A DNA stretch of 64,000 nucleotides from Actinoplanes oryzae. GTDB lineage: Bacteria > Actinomycetota > Actinomycetes > Mycobacteriales > Micromonosporaceae. Under the pieces are notes generated by a model that ran no database searches, was not told the DNA's origin, and was given only the letters and a program-made list of their open reading frames with translations. Position numbers and translations under genes: made by a program. Within the stretch, counting starts at the first letter, position 1. Each line of letters opens with the position of its first letter. Shown piece after piece: positions 8,791 through 16,943 of this stretch. The stretch covers positions 1 to 64,000 of the forward strand of contig NZ_JAUQWH010000027.1 in the NCBI RefSeq assembly GCF_030757795.1, given 5' to 3'.

Positions 8791-8836
8791 GAGGGCCCCG
8801 CGCGCAGGCCCGTGTCGTTCGCGGCGCGGGCCCCTC
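8791..8836 (+). terminator. Imperfect GC-rich hairpin after first lipoprotein gene
   Basis: GGGCCCCGCGC and GCGCGGGCCC can pair with one bulge immediately after the stop codon; weak terminator candidate. Confidence 0.4.
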
Positions 8837-9071
8837 ACGGCGGGACAGTTCGAGACAGGCACCGGGTCCCGCGCTCCGGATGCGGTGCCTGTCTCGTGTC
8901 CGCGGTCCGGGGGGCGCCACCGGATCGACGGTCACCGCTCGGCCCGGGTACGGCCACGGGGTGTGATGGGGCGGATGTGTCCTAAGTGGTGTCGTTTGCG
9001 GGGCGGGGGAATCGGGCATGTGCGGTGCGGACCGGCGTCAGACCGGCGCGCGGCAGGCAGGGAGGACTCAC

Positions 9072-9893
9072 ATGCGGACGCCACGATGGGCTGGGCTCGG
9101 GCTCGCTTCGATGGCTGCGGTTGCGCTCGCCGCGGGCGGATGTTCCACCGACAGTGACGGGACGCCGAGTGCCGGGGTCTCGGGCGGCGTGTCCCTGTCG
9201 CCGGCGCCGGGGGCCTCCGCGAGCGTGGGCGCCGCCGACCCCGCCGCCGCCGAGGCGCTGGGCGCCGCCACGGCCAAGCTGGGCAACACGAGCTTCAAGG
9301 TGACGGCGACGTCGGGATCCGGCTTCGAGGTCGTCGGACTGATGGACCCGCCGAACAGCGCCGGCACCGTGACGCTCACGGCCACCGGGCAGAACACCGA
9401 GGTGCAGGTCAAGTCGCTGCTCGTCGGTCAGGACCTCTACGTGAAGGTGCCGGGCATCACCAAGGGTGACACCTGGACCCACGTGGACGTGTCCCGCCTG
9501 CCCGAGGGGGCCAACGTCGGCCTGCGCCCCGGCCAGATCGACCCGGTCAACACCTCGCAGCTGCTGACCTCCACCACCGACGTCCGGCAGACCGGCGCCG
9601 GCAGCTACGCCGGCACGCTCGACCTGACCAAGGCCGCCAACGTCGCCGGCGTGGACCAGAAGGCCGTCACCACCTGGGGCGCCCAGGCGAAGAACGTGCC
9701 CTTCACCGCGGGCGTCGACGACCAGGGCCGGCTCTCCGCCCTGACGATCCAGCTGCCCGCCGTCAACGGCCAGCAGGCCCAGCCGCTCGAGGTGCTCTAC
9801 ACCGACTACGGCACCAAGGTCGACGCGCAGCGCCCCGCGGCCGCGCAGATCACCGAGGCGCCGGAGGAGCTGTACACGAGCCTCGGCAAGTAA
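9072..9893 (+). CDS. Lipoprotein, LppX/LprG-like fold, paralogue of preceding gene
   Basis: The start chosen is the ATG at 9072, nine bases after GGAGG; a GTG/ATG further upstream would precede the signal peptide with an unlikely Arg-rich extension. The lipobox is AAGGC (Cys about 24). The mature domain matches the preceding protein in order and motif: EALGAATAKLGNTSF, DLYVKVPG, GTLDLTKAANV, NVPFTAGVDDQGRL and a final YTDYGTKVD strand. Its own 280-bp upstream spacer suggests a separate promoter. Probably an envelope lipid-binding or transport lipoprotein; substrate unknown. Confidence 0.82.
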   Translation: MRTPRWAGLGLASMAAVALAAGGCSTDSDGTPSAGVSGGVSLSPAPGASASVGAADPAAAEALGAATAKLGNTSFKVTATSGSGFEVVGLMDPPNSAGTVTLTATGQNTEVQVKSLLVGQDLYVKVPGITKGDTWTHVDVSRLPEGANVGLRPGQIDPVNTSQLLTSTTDVRQTGAGSYAGTLDLTKAANVAGVDQKAVTTWGAQAKNVPFTAGVDDQGRLSALTIQLPAVNGQQAQPLEVLYTDYGTKVDAQRPAAAQITEAPEELYTSLGK

Positions 9894-9904
9894 GGCTCAC
9901 CCCG

Positions 9905-9943
9905 GAGGGGCGGGATCACCGGGCGACCGGGGTCCCGCCCCTC
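9905..9943 (+). terminator. Hairpin terminator after second lipoprotein gene
   Basis: Perfect 11-bp stem (9905-9915 with 9933-9943) beginning 11 nt after the stop, followed by a short GCCCTTG stretch. Confidence 0.7.
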
Positions 9944-9958
9944 GCCCTTGCCCGGCGT

Positions 9959-10017
9959 ACGCAACGAATCGTCGCAGGCGGCCCCGAGGACGCAACGTTC
10001 CGCCGGGGGACGCAACG
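9959..10017 (+). promoter_or_regulatory. Three direct ACGCAACG repeats upstream of ddaH
   Basis: ACGCAACG occurs at 9959, 9990 and 10010 in the same orientation, with the last copy 45 nt before the start. Regularly placed direct repeats upstream of an arginine-catabolic operon suggest a regulator site. The related mycobacterial locus is next to an AsnC/Lrp gene, but none is present here. Confidence 0.4.
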
Positions 10018-10049
10018 GTGATCAGGGGTCTCAGCAGGGCTTTCGCGCT

Positions 10050-10055
10050 TAGCGT
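10050..10055 (+). promoter_or_regulatory. -10 element TAGCGT, leaderless start of ddaH
   Basis: TAGCGT ends 7 nt before the ATG at 10063, placing the transcription start at or next to the first codon. Confidence 0.5.
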
Positions 10056-10062
10056 ATGGCGC

Positions 10063-10866
10063 ATGACGACCGCTGCCGCCCGGCGCTGGCTGATGTGCCG
10101 GCCCACCTACTTCGCTGTCACGTACCGGATCAATCCGTGGATGGATCCGACGGCGCCGTACGACAACGCGCTCGCCGTCGCCCAGTGGGAGACGCTGCGG
10201 CAGACGTTCCTGGACCTCGGGCACACCGTCGAGCTGATCGACCCGGTGCCCGGGCTGCCCGACATGGTGTTCGCCGCGAACGGCGCCACCGTGGTCGACG
10301 GCAAGGTGCTCGGGGTGCAGTTCCGGGACGCGGAGCGGGCCGACGAGGCGCCCGCGTACAAGGCCTGGTTCGAGCGCGCCGGCTTCGACGTCACCGACCC
10401 GAAGCACACGAACGAGGGCGAGGGCGACATCCTGCTCGCCGGTGAGGTGCTGCTCGCCGGCACCGGCTTCCGGACGTCGCACGCGGCGCACGCCCAGACA
10501 CAGGAGGTGTTCGGGCGGCCGGTGATCACGTTGCAGCTGGTCGACCCCGCCTACTACCACCTCGACACGGCGCTGTGCGTCCTCGACGAGCGCAACATCG
10601 CGTACCTTCCGTCGGCGTTCTCGCCCGGGTCGCAGGCCGTGCTGCGCCGCCTGTTCCCGGACGCGGTGATCGCCACGCCCGCCGACGCCGCCGTGCTGGG
10701 GCTGAACGCGGTGAGCGACGGCCGTACCGTCGTCCTGCCGGCGCAAGCCACCGACCTGGCCGCGGCCCTGCGCGAGGCCGGGTACGAGACGATCGGGGTC
10801 GACCTGAGCGAGCTCCGCAAGGCCGGCGGCGGACCGAAGTGCTGCACGCTGGAGGTCAGGGCATGA
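10063..10866 (+). CDS. ddaH: Dimethylarginine dimethylaminohydrolase-like amidinotransferase-fold enzyme
   Basis: Likely hydrolyses arginine or methylarginine to citrulline. The guanidino-modifying fold shows FAANGATV near residue 70, GEGDILL (substrate-binding Glu/Asp) near 124, YHLDTALCVL with the catalytic His near 167, and a C-terminal catalytic Cys in GGPKCCTLE. The 267-aa length is normal. It lies before rocD, as the DDAH-like Rv2323c does before rocD1 in M. tuberculosis (recalled), fitting arginine-to-glutamate catabolism. A leaderless-type -10 precedes the ATG. The last codons and the stop belong to a 51-bp tandem duplication that fills most of the gap to rocD. Confidence 0.85.
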   Translation: MTTAAARRWLMCRPTYFAVTYRINPWMDPTAPYDNALAVAQWETLRQTFLDLGHTVELIDPVPGLPDMVFAANGATVVDGKVLGVQFRDAERADEAPAYKAWFERAGFDVTDPKHTNEGEGDILLAGEVLLAGTGFRTSHAAHAQTQEVFGRPVITLQLVDPAYYHLDTALCVLDERNIAYLPSAFSPGSQAVLRRLFPDAVIATPADAAVLGLNAVSDGRTVVLPAQATDLAAALREAGYETIGVDLSELRKAGGGPKCCTLEVRA

Positions 10867-10951
10867 GCGACTGCACCGAGCGGCACCCGGCCGCGCCGTC
10901 TGGAGGCCAGGGCATGAGCGACTGCACCGAGCGGCACCCGGCCGCACCGTC
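10850..10951 (+). repeat. 51-bp tandem duplication containing the ddaH stop codon
   Basis: Two 51-bp copies (10850-10900 and 10901-10951) differ at only two positions. The first carries the last codons and TGA of ddaH, so the gene terminus is repeated in the same frame (51 = 17 codons) before rocD. A degenerate trace of the unit follows up to the rocD ribosome site. Confidence 0.92.
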
Positions 10952-11002
10952 GGACGGCCTCGCAGGCGAGGGCCAGGAGCGCATGCCAACCGGAGGCACA
11001 GC

Positions 11003-12211
<1,209 letters not shown>

Positions 12212-12230
12212 CCTTTTATGAATACGTGCT

Positions 12231-12265
12231 ACGGCAGGTCGCGTGGCTACACCGCGACCTGCCGT
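12231..12265 (+). terminator. Strong terminator hairpin after rocD
   Basis: Perfect 13-bp stem ACGGCAGGTCGCG with its complement, 9-nt loop, beginning 20 nt after the stop, followed by TGTCC. Confidence 0.8.
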
Positions 12266-12385
12266 TGTCCGCACGCCTTTGCCGCGAGCGCCGGGCTCAG
12301 CTGCCCGCCTCGCGCTCACCCCGAACCCACGACGGTGCGCGCCGCGTGAGGGGCGCCCACTTTCGCGCAAGCCCCGGCCGTGCGC

Positions 12386-13030
12386 TCATCCCAGGCCGGC
12401 GGCGGCCTCGTAGCGGCGGCGCGTGTCCGCCATCTCCGCTTCGGACAGCGCCTCCGTCATGGCGAGCTGGGCGTACCGGGGCGGGAACATCTGGCGCAGC
12501 CGGTCGACATACTTGACCTGCGGCGTGGCCTCGACCACCCGGATGCCCGGCGGCTCGGTGGCCATGTCCACGACCAGCGGGCCGGCGAGCTTGACCGCCA
12601 CGTCCCACGGGCGCTTCTGCTCGGCGACGCCGCAGAAGTGGAAGCCGTAGACCGTGCGGACGGCGGTGATCGTGGTGGCCGCGGCCGGCTCGTACCCGTA
12701 GACGCGGACGCCGCACACCACCGGAGCCGCCGCCGGGGCGCTGTGCCCGGCGTGGTGGTGCTGTTCGGGGCTCTGCTGTTCGAGCGTGCCGCGCATCCGG
12801 GACATGATCTGGTCCTGCAGACTCGGCGGCTCCGCGGCGGCCTGCGCCCGCGCCGGGTCCCCAGCGCTCTGTGCGCGCGCCGGGTCCCCAGCGCTCTGTG
12901 CGCGCGCCGGGTCCGCGGCGGTCTGTGCGCGCGCCGGGTCCGACTCCGTTCCGGACGTGCGGGCCAGGGCGATCGCGCCGCCCGTCACCGCCAGGATGAC
13001 GGCCACTCCCGCGAAGCGGTTCAGGCCCAT
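12386..13030 (-). CDS. Hypothetical exported protein with Ala/Asp/Arg repeat
   Basis: Not recognised. The ATG at 13030 has GGGAGGAG upstream. An N-terminal hydrophobic segment (about 7-22) is a signal anchor or signal peptide. Residues about 30-65 hold four copies of an 8-residue DPARAQSA-type repeat encoded by 24-bp tandem DNA repeats. The C-terminal 120 residues form a conserved-looking domain with two Cys (VVCGVRV and FHFCGVAE) that could form a disulfide, and a His-rich QHHHAGH segment before it. The 214-aa product is probably extracytoplasmic. It sits between rocD and the LPMO gene with no shared operon. Confidence 0.65.
   Translation of the reverse strand: MGLNRFAGVAVILAVTGGAIALARTSGTESDPARAQTAADPARAQSAGDPARAQSAGDPARAQAAAEPPSLQDQIMSRMRGTLEQQSPEQHHHAGHSAPAAAPVVCGVRVYGYEPAAATTITAVRTVYGFHFCGVAEQKRPWDVAVKLAGPLVVDMATEPPGIRVVEATPQVKYVDRLRQMFPPRYAQLAMTEALSEAEMADTRRRYEAAAGLG
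12840..12955 (-). repeat. 24-bp coding tandem repeats
   Basis: Four near-identical 24-bp units encode the DPARAQSA-type repeat of the exported protein. The units stay in frame, unlike most noncoding repeats in this window. Confidence 0.85.
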
Positions 13031-13049
13031 GGCTGCTGCTCCTCCCTGA

Positions 13050-13106
13050 TCGACCGGCTGCCCCGCGAACGTGCAGCTCGACCGGCTGCCCCGCGAACGT
13101 GGCAGC
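13050..13106. repeat. Two tandem copies of a 28/29-bp unit
   Basis: A unit beginning TCGACCGGCTGCCCCGCGAA is repeated directly; the second copy has one inserted base. Confidence 0.85.
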
Positions 13107-13204
13107 GCGGCTGGTGCACGCCGTCCCGCGGAGTCACGCTCGCGGACGGCTGTCTGCATGTCGCCGATCGCGGCCGGGGGTTGGCTTGTGTCTGGTGGCG
13201 CAGG

Positions 13205-13262
13205 CCGTCTGCCGTGGCGCCGGCCGTCTGCGGTGGCGCCGGTTGTCTGCCGTGGCGCCGGC
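13205..13262. repeat. Three tandem 19-bp units
   Basis: CCGTCTGCCGTGGCGCCGG and two close variants in direct succession, followed by a degenerate copy. Confidence 0.85.
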
Positions 13263-13420
13263 TGTCTGCGCATCGCGGCCGGCGGATGGCTCGTGGCCGG
13301 CTGCGACGGGTGGCTGGGCGGCGCGGGTCGTGGCCGGCGGACTGGTTGTGGCGGGCGGCGGTGGGGTTCCGGCCCGGGGCGGCTGGACGGACGCCCCGGG
13401 CCGGGAGGGGATGGCGTGGA

Positions 13421-14074
13421 TCAGCCGAACGTCACGTCGCTGCACCACATGTAGGCCTGGTCGAGGTGCGAGGCCTGCCAGATGACGAACAGGATGTGGT
13501 TGCCGGTGTAGCCGGAGGTGGAGATGTTGAACGAGATGTTCTGCGCCGGGGCGTACCTGCCGGTCTGCGTGATGAAGTCGAGGTTGCTCCAGCCGAGGGT
13601 CTGGGTGGCCGGGTTGTACCCCTGCTTGCTGACGTAGACCTTGAAGTAGTCGGCGCCGTGGCTCGCCTGGTCGTAGAGCTGCACGGTGAAGTTGTTGCTG
13701 ACCCGCGTGGTCTTCCAGGCGCCGGGCTTGTTCAGGCTGTCGTTGCGGGTGAGGCCGTTGCTGCACAGCTGCCCGTTCGGCGTCTTGGCCTCGAACTGGC
13801 CGCCGAGGCCGTCGCGCAGGGCGCTCATCCAGTTCCACATGGTGTCCGGGTTGGCCTGGAAGGCCTGCCAGCACATCGGGTCCTGCGTCTGCATGGCCGG
13901 GTTGGTGTGCTGGCTGCCCCAGGTCTGCCAGCACTGGTACGCGCGGCTCGCCGGGTTGACGATCGTGCCGTGTGCCTGGGCCGGCCCGGCCCACGACAGC
14001 AGGCTGATCATGGTGGCCAGCGCCACAGCCAGCACGAATACCGGCCGCCGGACGGCTGAGCGGGATGTGTCCAC
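13421..14074 (-). CDS. Secreted AA10 lytic polysaccharide monooxygenase (E7-like)
   Basis: Copper enzyme that oxidatively cleaves crystalline cellulose and/or chitin. The GTG at 14074 has CGGAGGA upstream; the signal peptide ends Ala-Gln-Ala, placing H35 as mature His1. The second brace histidine is H139 in DQASHGADYF, and F216 fits the axial position. The NPAM, DPMCWQAF and MWNWM blocks resemble Thermobifida E7, which I recall acts on both cellulose and chitin, more than chitin-only CBP21 types. At 217 aa it is a single-domain enzyme without a CBM. A perfect CebR operator 25 nt upstream argues for cello-oligosaccharide control. Confidence 0.93.
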   Translation of the reverse strand: MDTSRSAVRRPVFVLAVALATMISLLSWAGPAQAHGTIVNPASRAYQCWQTWGSQHTNPAMQTQDPMCWQAFQANPDTMWNWMSALRDGLGGQFEAKTPNGQLCSNGLTRNDSLNKPGAWKTTRVSNNFTVQLYDQASHGADYFKVYVSKQGYNPATQTLGWSNLDFITQTGRYAPAQNISFNISTSGYTGNHILFVIWQASHLDQAYMWCSDVTFG

Positions 14075-14098
14075 GTGATGTCCTCCGTTCCAGGGGGG

Positions 14099-14112
14099 TG
14101 GGAGCGCTCCCA
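14099..14112 (-). promoter_or_regulatory. CebR/CelR-type operator, perfect palindrome
   Basis: TGGGAGCGCTCCCA matches the LacI-family CebR/CelR consensus at all 14 positions. It lies 24 nt upstream of the LPMO start codon, in position to block transcription until cellobiose-type inducers are present. Confidence 0.88.
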
Positions 14113-14190
14113 GCATTGCAGGTATGTTTCGTAATATCAACGTTGATCTATCTCAGACGGTCTCGAATGGCGGAGAAGCGGACAGCTGGC

Positions 14191-14196
14191 TAGCGT
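14191..14196 (+). promoter_or_regulatory. -10 element TAGCGT, leaderless start of Nei-type gene
   Basis: TAGCGT ends 8 nt before the GTG at 14205, as for ddaH. Confidence 0.45.
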
Positions 14197-14204
14197 TGTC
14201 CGAC

Positions 14205-15011
14205 GTGCCTGAGGGACATACGATTCACCGCCTCGCCGCCCGCCACCGCGAGCTCTTCGCCGGGCAGGCCATCGCCGTCGACAGCCCGCAGGGCCGCTTC
14301 GAGGCGGGCGCCGCGCTGCTCGACGGGCGTCGCCTGGCCGACACCGAGGCGTACGGGAAACATCTGCTCCACCACTACGACGGCGACGCGACGGTCCACA
14401 TCCACCTCGGGCTCTACGGCAAGTTCGCCGACGGCGAGCTCCCGGCGCCCGCGCCCGTGGGGCAGGTCCGGCTGCGCATGGCCGGCGAGCGACACTGGCT
14501 GGAGCTGCGCGGGCCGACGGCGTGCGAGGTTCTCAACCCGGCCGAGGTGGCGGCGCTGCGGGCGCGGCTCGGTCAGGACCCGTTGCGCGACGACGCCGAG
14601 CCGGCGCTGGCGTACGCCCGGATCGGCGGCAGCTCGAAGACCCTGTTCTCGCTGCTCATGGATCAGACCGTGGTGGCCGGGTGCGGGCTCATCTATGCGA
14701 ACGAGGTGCTCTTCCGGGCCGGGCTCGTCCCCACGCTGCCGGGCCGCCAGGTGAGCGCGGAGCTGTGGCAGGAACTCTGGGACGACCTGCGCGCGCTGAT
14801 GAAGGAGGGCGTGGCGCGGGGCCGGATCGACACCGTGCACACCGAGCACACCCCCGAGGCGATGCGCCGGGCGCCGCGGGTGGACCGGCACGGCGGCGAG
14901 GTGTACGTCTACCGCCGCCCGGGCCAGCCGTGTCTGGTCTGCGGCACGCCGGTCGCCCGGGGCGCGATGGCCGGCCGCAACCTCTACTGGTGCCCGTCCT
15001 GCCAGAAGTGA
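14205..15011 (+). CDS. Fpg/Nei-family DNA glycosylase/AP lyase
   Basis: Base-excision repair enzyme removing oxidised bases. With the GTG start the protein begins V-P-E-G-H, so after Met removal the catalytic N-terminal Pro and Glu are exactly placed (PEGHT is typical of the Nei branch). The helix-two-turn-helix and the C-terminal zinc finger CLVCGTP...CPSC are present, and the conserved Lys is in YGKHLLH. At 268 aa it is full length. The upstream ATG at 14124 would bury the catalytic Pro and is rejected. Substrate preference within the Nei group cannot be told. Confidence 0.93.
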   Translation: MPEGHTIHRLAARHRELFAGQAIAVDSPQGRFEAGAALLDGRRLADTEAYGKHLLHHYDGDATVHIHLGLYGKFADGELPAPAPVGQVRLRMAGERHWLELRGPTACEVLNPAEVAALRARLGQDPLRDDAEPALAYARIGGSSKTLFSLLMDQTVVAGCGLIYANEVLFRAGLVPTLPGRQVSAELWQELWDDLRALMKEGVARGRIDTVHTEHTPEAMRRAPRVDRHGGEVYVYRRPGQPCLVCGTPVARGAMAGRNLYWCPSCQK

Positions 15012-15065
15012 GCCCGGGCCCGGCGACATGACGCCCCGGCTCCGCGGAAGCCGAGGAACCAGGGC

Positions 15066-15205
15066 GAGACGTCAGTCGGTCGGGCGGGAGCGGGCGAGAC
15101 GTCAGCCGGCGTGGGCGGGCGAGGCGGGGCCGGCGAGGCGTCAGCCGGCGGGGCGGGCGAGGCGGGGGCCGGCGAGGCGTCAGTCGGCGGGGTCCGGCGA
15201 GGCGG
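15066..15205. repeat. Tandem 25-39-bp units including the deacetylase stop codon
   Basis: On the minus strand the deacetylase ends Ala-Ser-Pro-Asp-Pro-Ala-Asp-stop. The DNA of that terminus is reiterated about three times downstream, with units of 39, 39 and 30 bp, each carrying the CTGACG(C/T)CTC core with a TGA. Confidence 0.85.
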
Positions 15206-16826
15206 GGGCTGAGGGCGACGGGCGTTCCGCTCCGGCGGCACCCGCGGGCGGGGCCGAGGAGGCCGGGGCGGCGGGCGCGGTCGGCGCCGGCGGGATGCCG
15301 GGCAGGCCGAGTGTGAAGCGCTTCTGCAGCCACGGGATCAGCGTCTCGTACGCCTTGATCGTGTCGGGCTGGTTGAAGTCGTGCGACAGCACGATGGCGC
15401 CGGGCGTCGTGTGCTTCTGGACGTTCTTGACGACCCGCTCGATGTGCTCGTCGTCCTTCTCGCCCTCGGGATGGTCCCAGTCCGCCGGGTCGACCTGCCA
15501 GTAGAGCGAGGTCATCCCGTCGGCGTAGGCCGTCTGCACCAGCGCGTCGGTGAAGTTGCCGCCCGGCGCCCGGAAGAACGGGATCTCGGCGCCCGGGACG
15601 GCGGCGCGGATGGCGGCGTTGGTGCGGGCGAGGTCGGCCCGGATCTGCGCCGGCTTGTCCTTGCCGATCGTGAGGCTGTGGTCCCACGTGTGGTTGCACA
15701 GCGTGTGGCCGGCCGCGGCGATGTCGCGCACGATGTCGGGGTGCCGGGCGACCTGCTGGCCGACCAGGCAGAAGGTCGCCTTGACCTGGTACTTCTCCAG
15801 CATCGCCAGCAGCTTGGGCGTCTGCTGCGGGTCGGGGCCGTCGTCGAAGGTCAGCGCGACCGTCGATGAGCCCGTGGTGCGCAGCGACTGGCCCGGCCCG
15901 TCGCCCGGCGGCACCAGCACGGTCTGCGCCGCGGCGGCCGGGGCGGTCGAGGCGCCCGGTGACGCGGCGGGGACGGCGTGCGTGGGATTCCCGGACGGGC
16001 CCGGGTCGGTGCCCTGCTGCGCGCCGGCCGCCTGATCGGAATCGCCGGAGACCGGCTTGCCGGCGGGGGCGTCCGCGGCGTCCTGCGGCTTCGTCTTCGG
16101 CTTGCTGGTCGCGGTGACGGCGTGGTCGGCGGCGATCGGGTTGACCGTCGTGTCGCCGCCGCGCTGCTGCATCGGCAGGATCACCGCGACGAGGCCGGCG
16201 ACGACCAGCGAGCCGAGCAGCAGCGACTGGCGGGTGCGGCTCAGCGTGCCCGAGCCCGGGGCGCGGTGGGCGCCGCCGGAGCGCACGCCGGGCAGGCCCC
16301 GCACGGTGACGACGGGCTGGTCCGGGTGCGAGTGGCGGCCGCGGGGGGCGTCCGCGCGGCGGGACGCGCGCGGGCTCGGGCCGAGCGCGGCGCGGCGACC
16401 GCCGGCGATTCGCTCGAACCCGGACGTGCGGAACTCCGAAGACTCGGGCCGCCGGTGCCGCCCGAGCGAAGGCTGCGAGCGATCGGCTGCGGGCTGCTGA
16501 ACCCGCGAAAACCCGCCGGTGTCACTGCTGAGAGCCGACCCGGGTGCGGCGGAGACCGGTGCGGCGGAGACGGGCGCAGCGGAGACGGGCGCAGCGGAGA
16601 CGGGCGCAGCGGAGACGGGCGCAGCGGAGACGGGCGCGGCTGAGGCGAGCGCGGCTGAGGCGGGCGCGGCTGAGGCGGGCGCGGCCGAGACCGGGCGTGC
16701 CGAGGGCCGGCCGGAGGAGCGCGAATCACGCGAAAGGGCGCCGCTGACACGGGCGCGCGGGGCCGGCCCGGCCGCATGACGCGGCCCGCTTCCGGTCGCC
16801 GTACGTTTGGGGGGTTGCGGCGGCAT
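15180..16826 (-). CDS. Membrane-anchored polysaccharide deacetylase with long low-complexity cytoplasmic region
   Basis: NodB/CE4 hydrolase removing N-acetyl groups from peptidoglycan or chitin-like polymer. The catalytic domain (about 325-520) shows TFDDGPD (metal Asp pair), HTWDHS (metal His), FFRAPGG and the late LSHDF motif. A single transmembrane span lies near 205-225, so the domain faces outside. The N-terminal 200 residues are Arg/Ala/Ser-rich with an AAPVS-type repeat (15-bp DNA units), and a Pro/Ala linker follows the membrane span. The 548-aa length is long because of these extensions. An intrinsic terminator of the next operon lies 27 bp upstream. Confidence 0.88.
   Translation of the reverse strand: MPPQPPKRTATGSGPRHAAGPAPRARVSGALSRDSRSSGRPSARPVSAAPASAAPASAALASAAPVSAAPVSAAPVSAAPVSAAPVSAAPVSAAPGSALSSDTGGFSRVQQPAADRSQPSLGRHRRPESSEFRTSGFERIAGGRRAALGPSPRASRRADAPRGRHSHPDQPVVTVRGLPGVRSGGAHRAPGSGTLSRTRQSLLLGSLVVAGLVAVILPMQQRGGDTTVNPIAADHAVTATSKPKTKPQDAADAPAGKPVSGDSDQAAGAQQGTDPGPSGNPTHAVPAASPGASTAPAAAAQTVLVPPGDGPGQSLRTTGSSTVALTFDDGPDPQQTPKLLAMLEKYQVKATFCLVGQQVARHPDIVRDIAAAGHTLCNHTWDHSLTIGKDKPAQIRADLARTNAAIRAAVPGAEIPFFRAPGGNFTDALVQTAYADGMTSLYWQVDPADWDHPEGEKDDEHIERVVKNVQKHTTPGAIVLSHDFNQPDTIKAYETLIPWLQKRFTLGLPGIPPAPTAPAAPASSAPPAGAAGAERPSPSAPASPDPAD
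16549..16695 (-). repeat. 15-bp coding tandem repeats in the deacetylase gene
   Basis: About nine near-identical 15-bp units encode a pentapeptide AAPVS/AAPAS array; length change by whole units would keep the frame. Confidence 0.85.
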
Positions 16827-16853
16827 TCGTCATGGATACCGTTTCGCTCGATC

Positions 16854-16873
16854 AAAAACGATACCAATATCGT
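16854..16873 (-). terminator. Intrinsic terminator of the ligase-reductase operon
   Basis: On the minus strand ACGATA-TTGG-TATCGT forms a hairpin followed directly by a T-run (five T including the stem end), about 70 nt after the reductase stop. It is unusually AT-rich and E. coli-like for this genome. Confidence 0.7.
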
Positions 16874-16943
16874 GTACGCACAATTACCCCGAGTCATTGA
16901 CGCAGGTGAACCCTGTGTGATCGATGCCCGTCGACAAGGCGAC

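Larger units (their letters stand above)
13031..13420. other. 390-bp spacer made largely of tandem repeats
   Basis: Lies between the LPMO 3' end and the 5' end of the hypothetical exported protein. It contains two repeat sets (13050-13106 and 13205-13262) and low-complexity sequence. No supported gene. Confidence 0.55.

Noticed and set aside
16858-16873. Inverted repeat as an operator of the deacetylase gene
   Set aside because: On the minus strand it is followed directly by a T-run, so a terminator of the upstream operon explains it better, though a dual role is possible.
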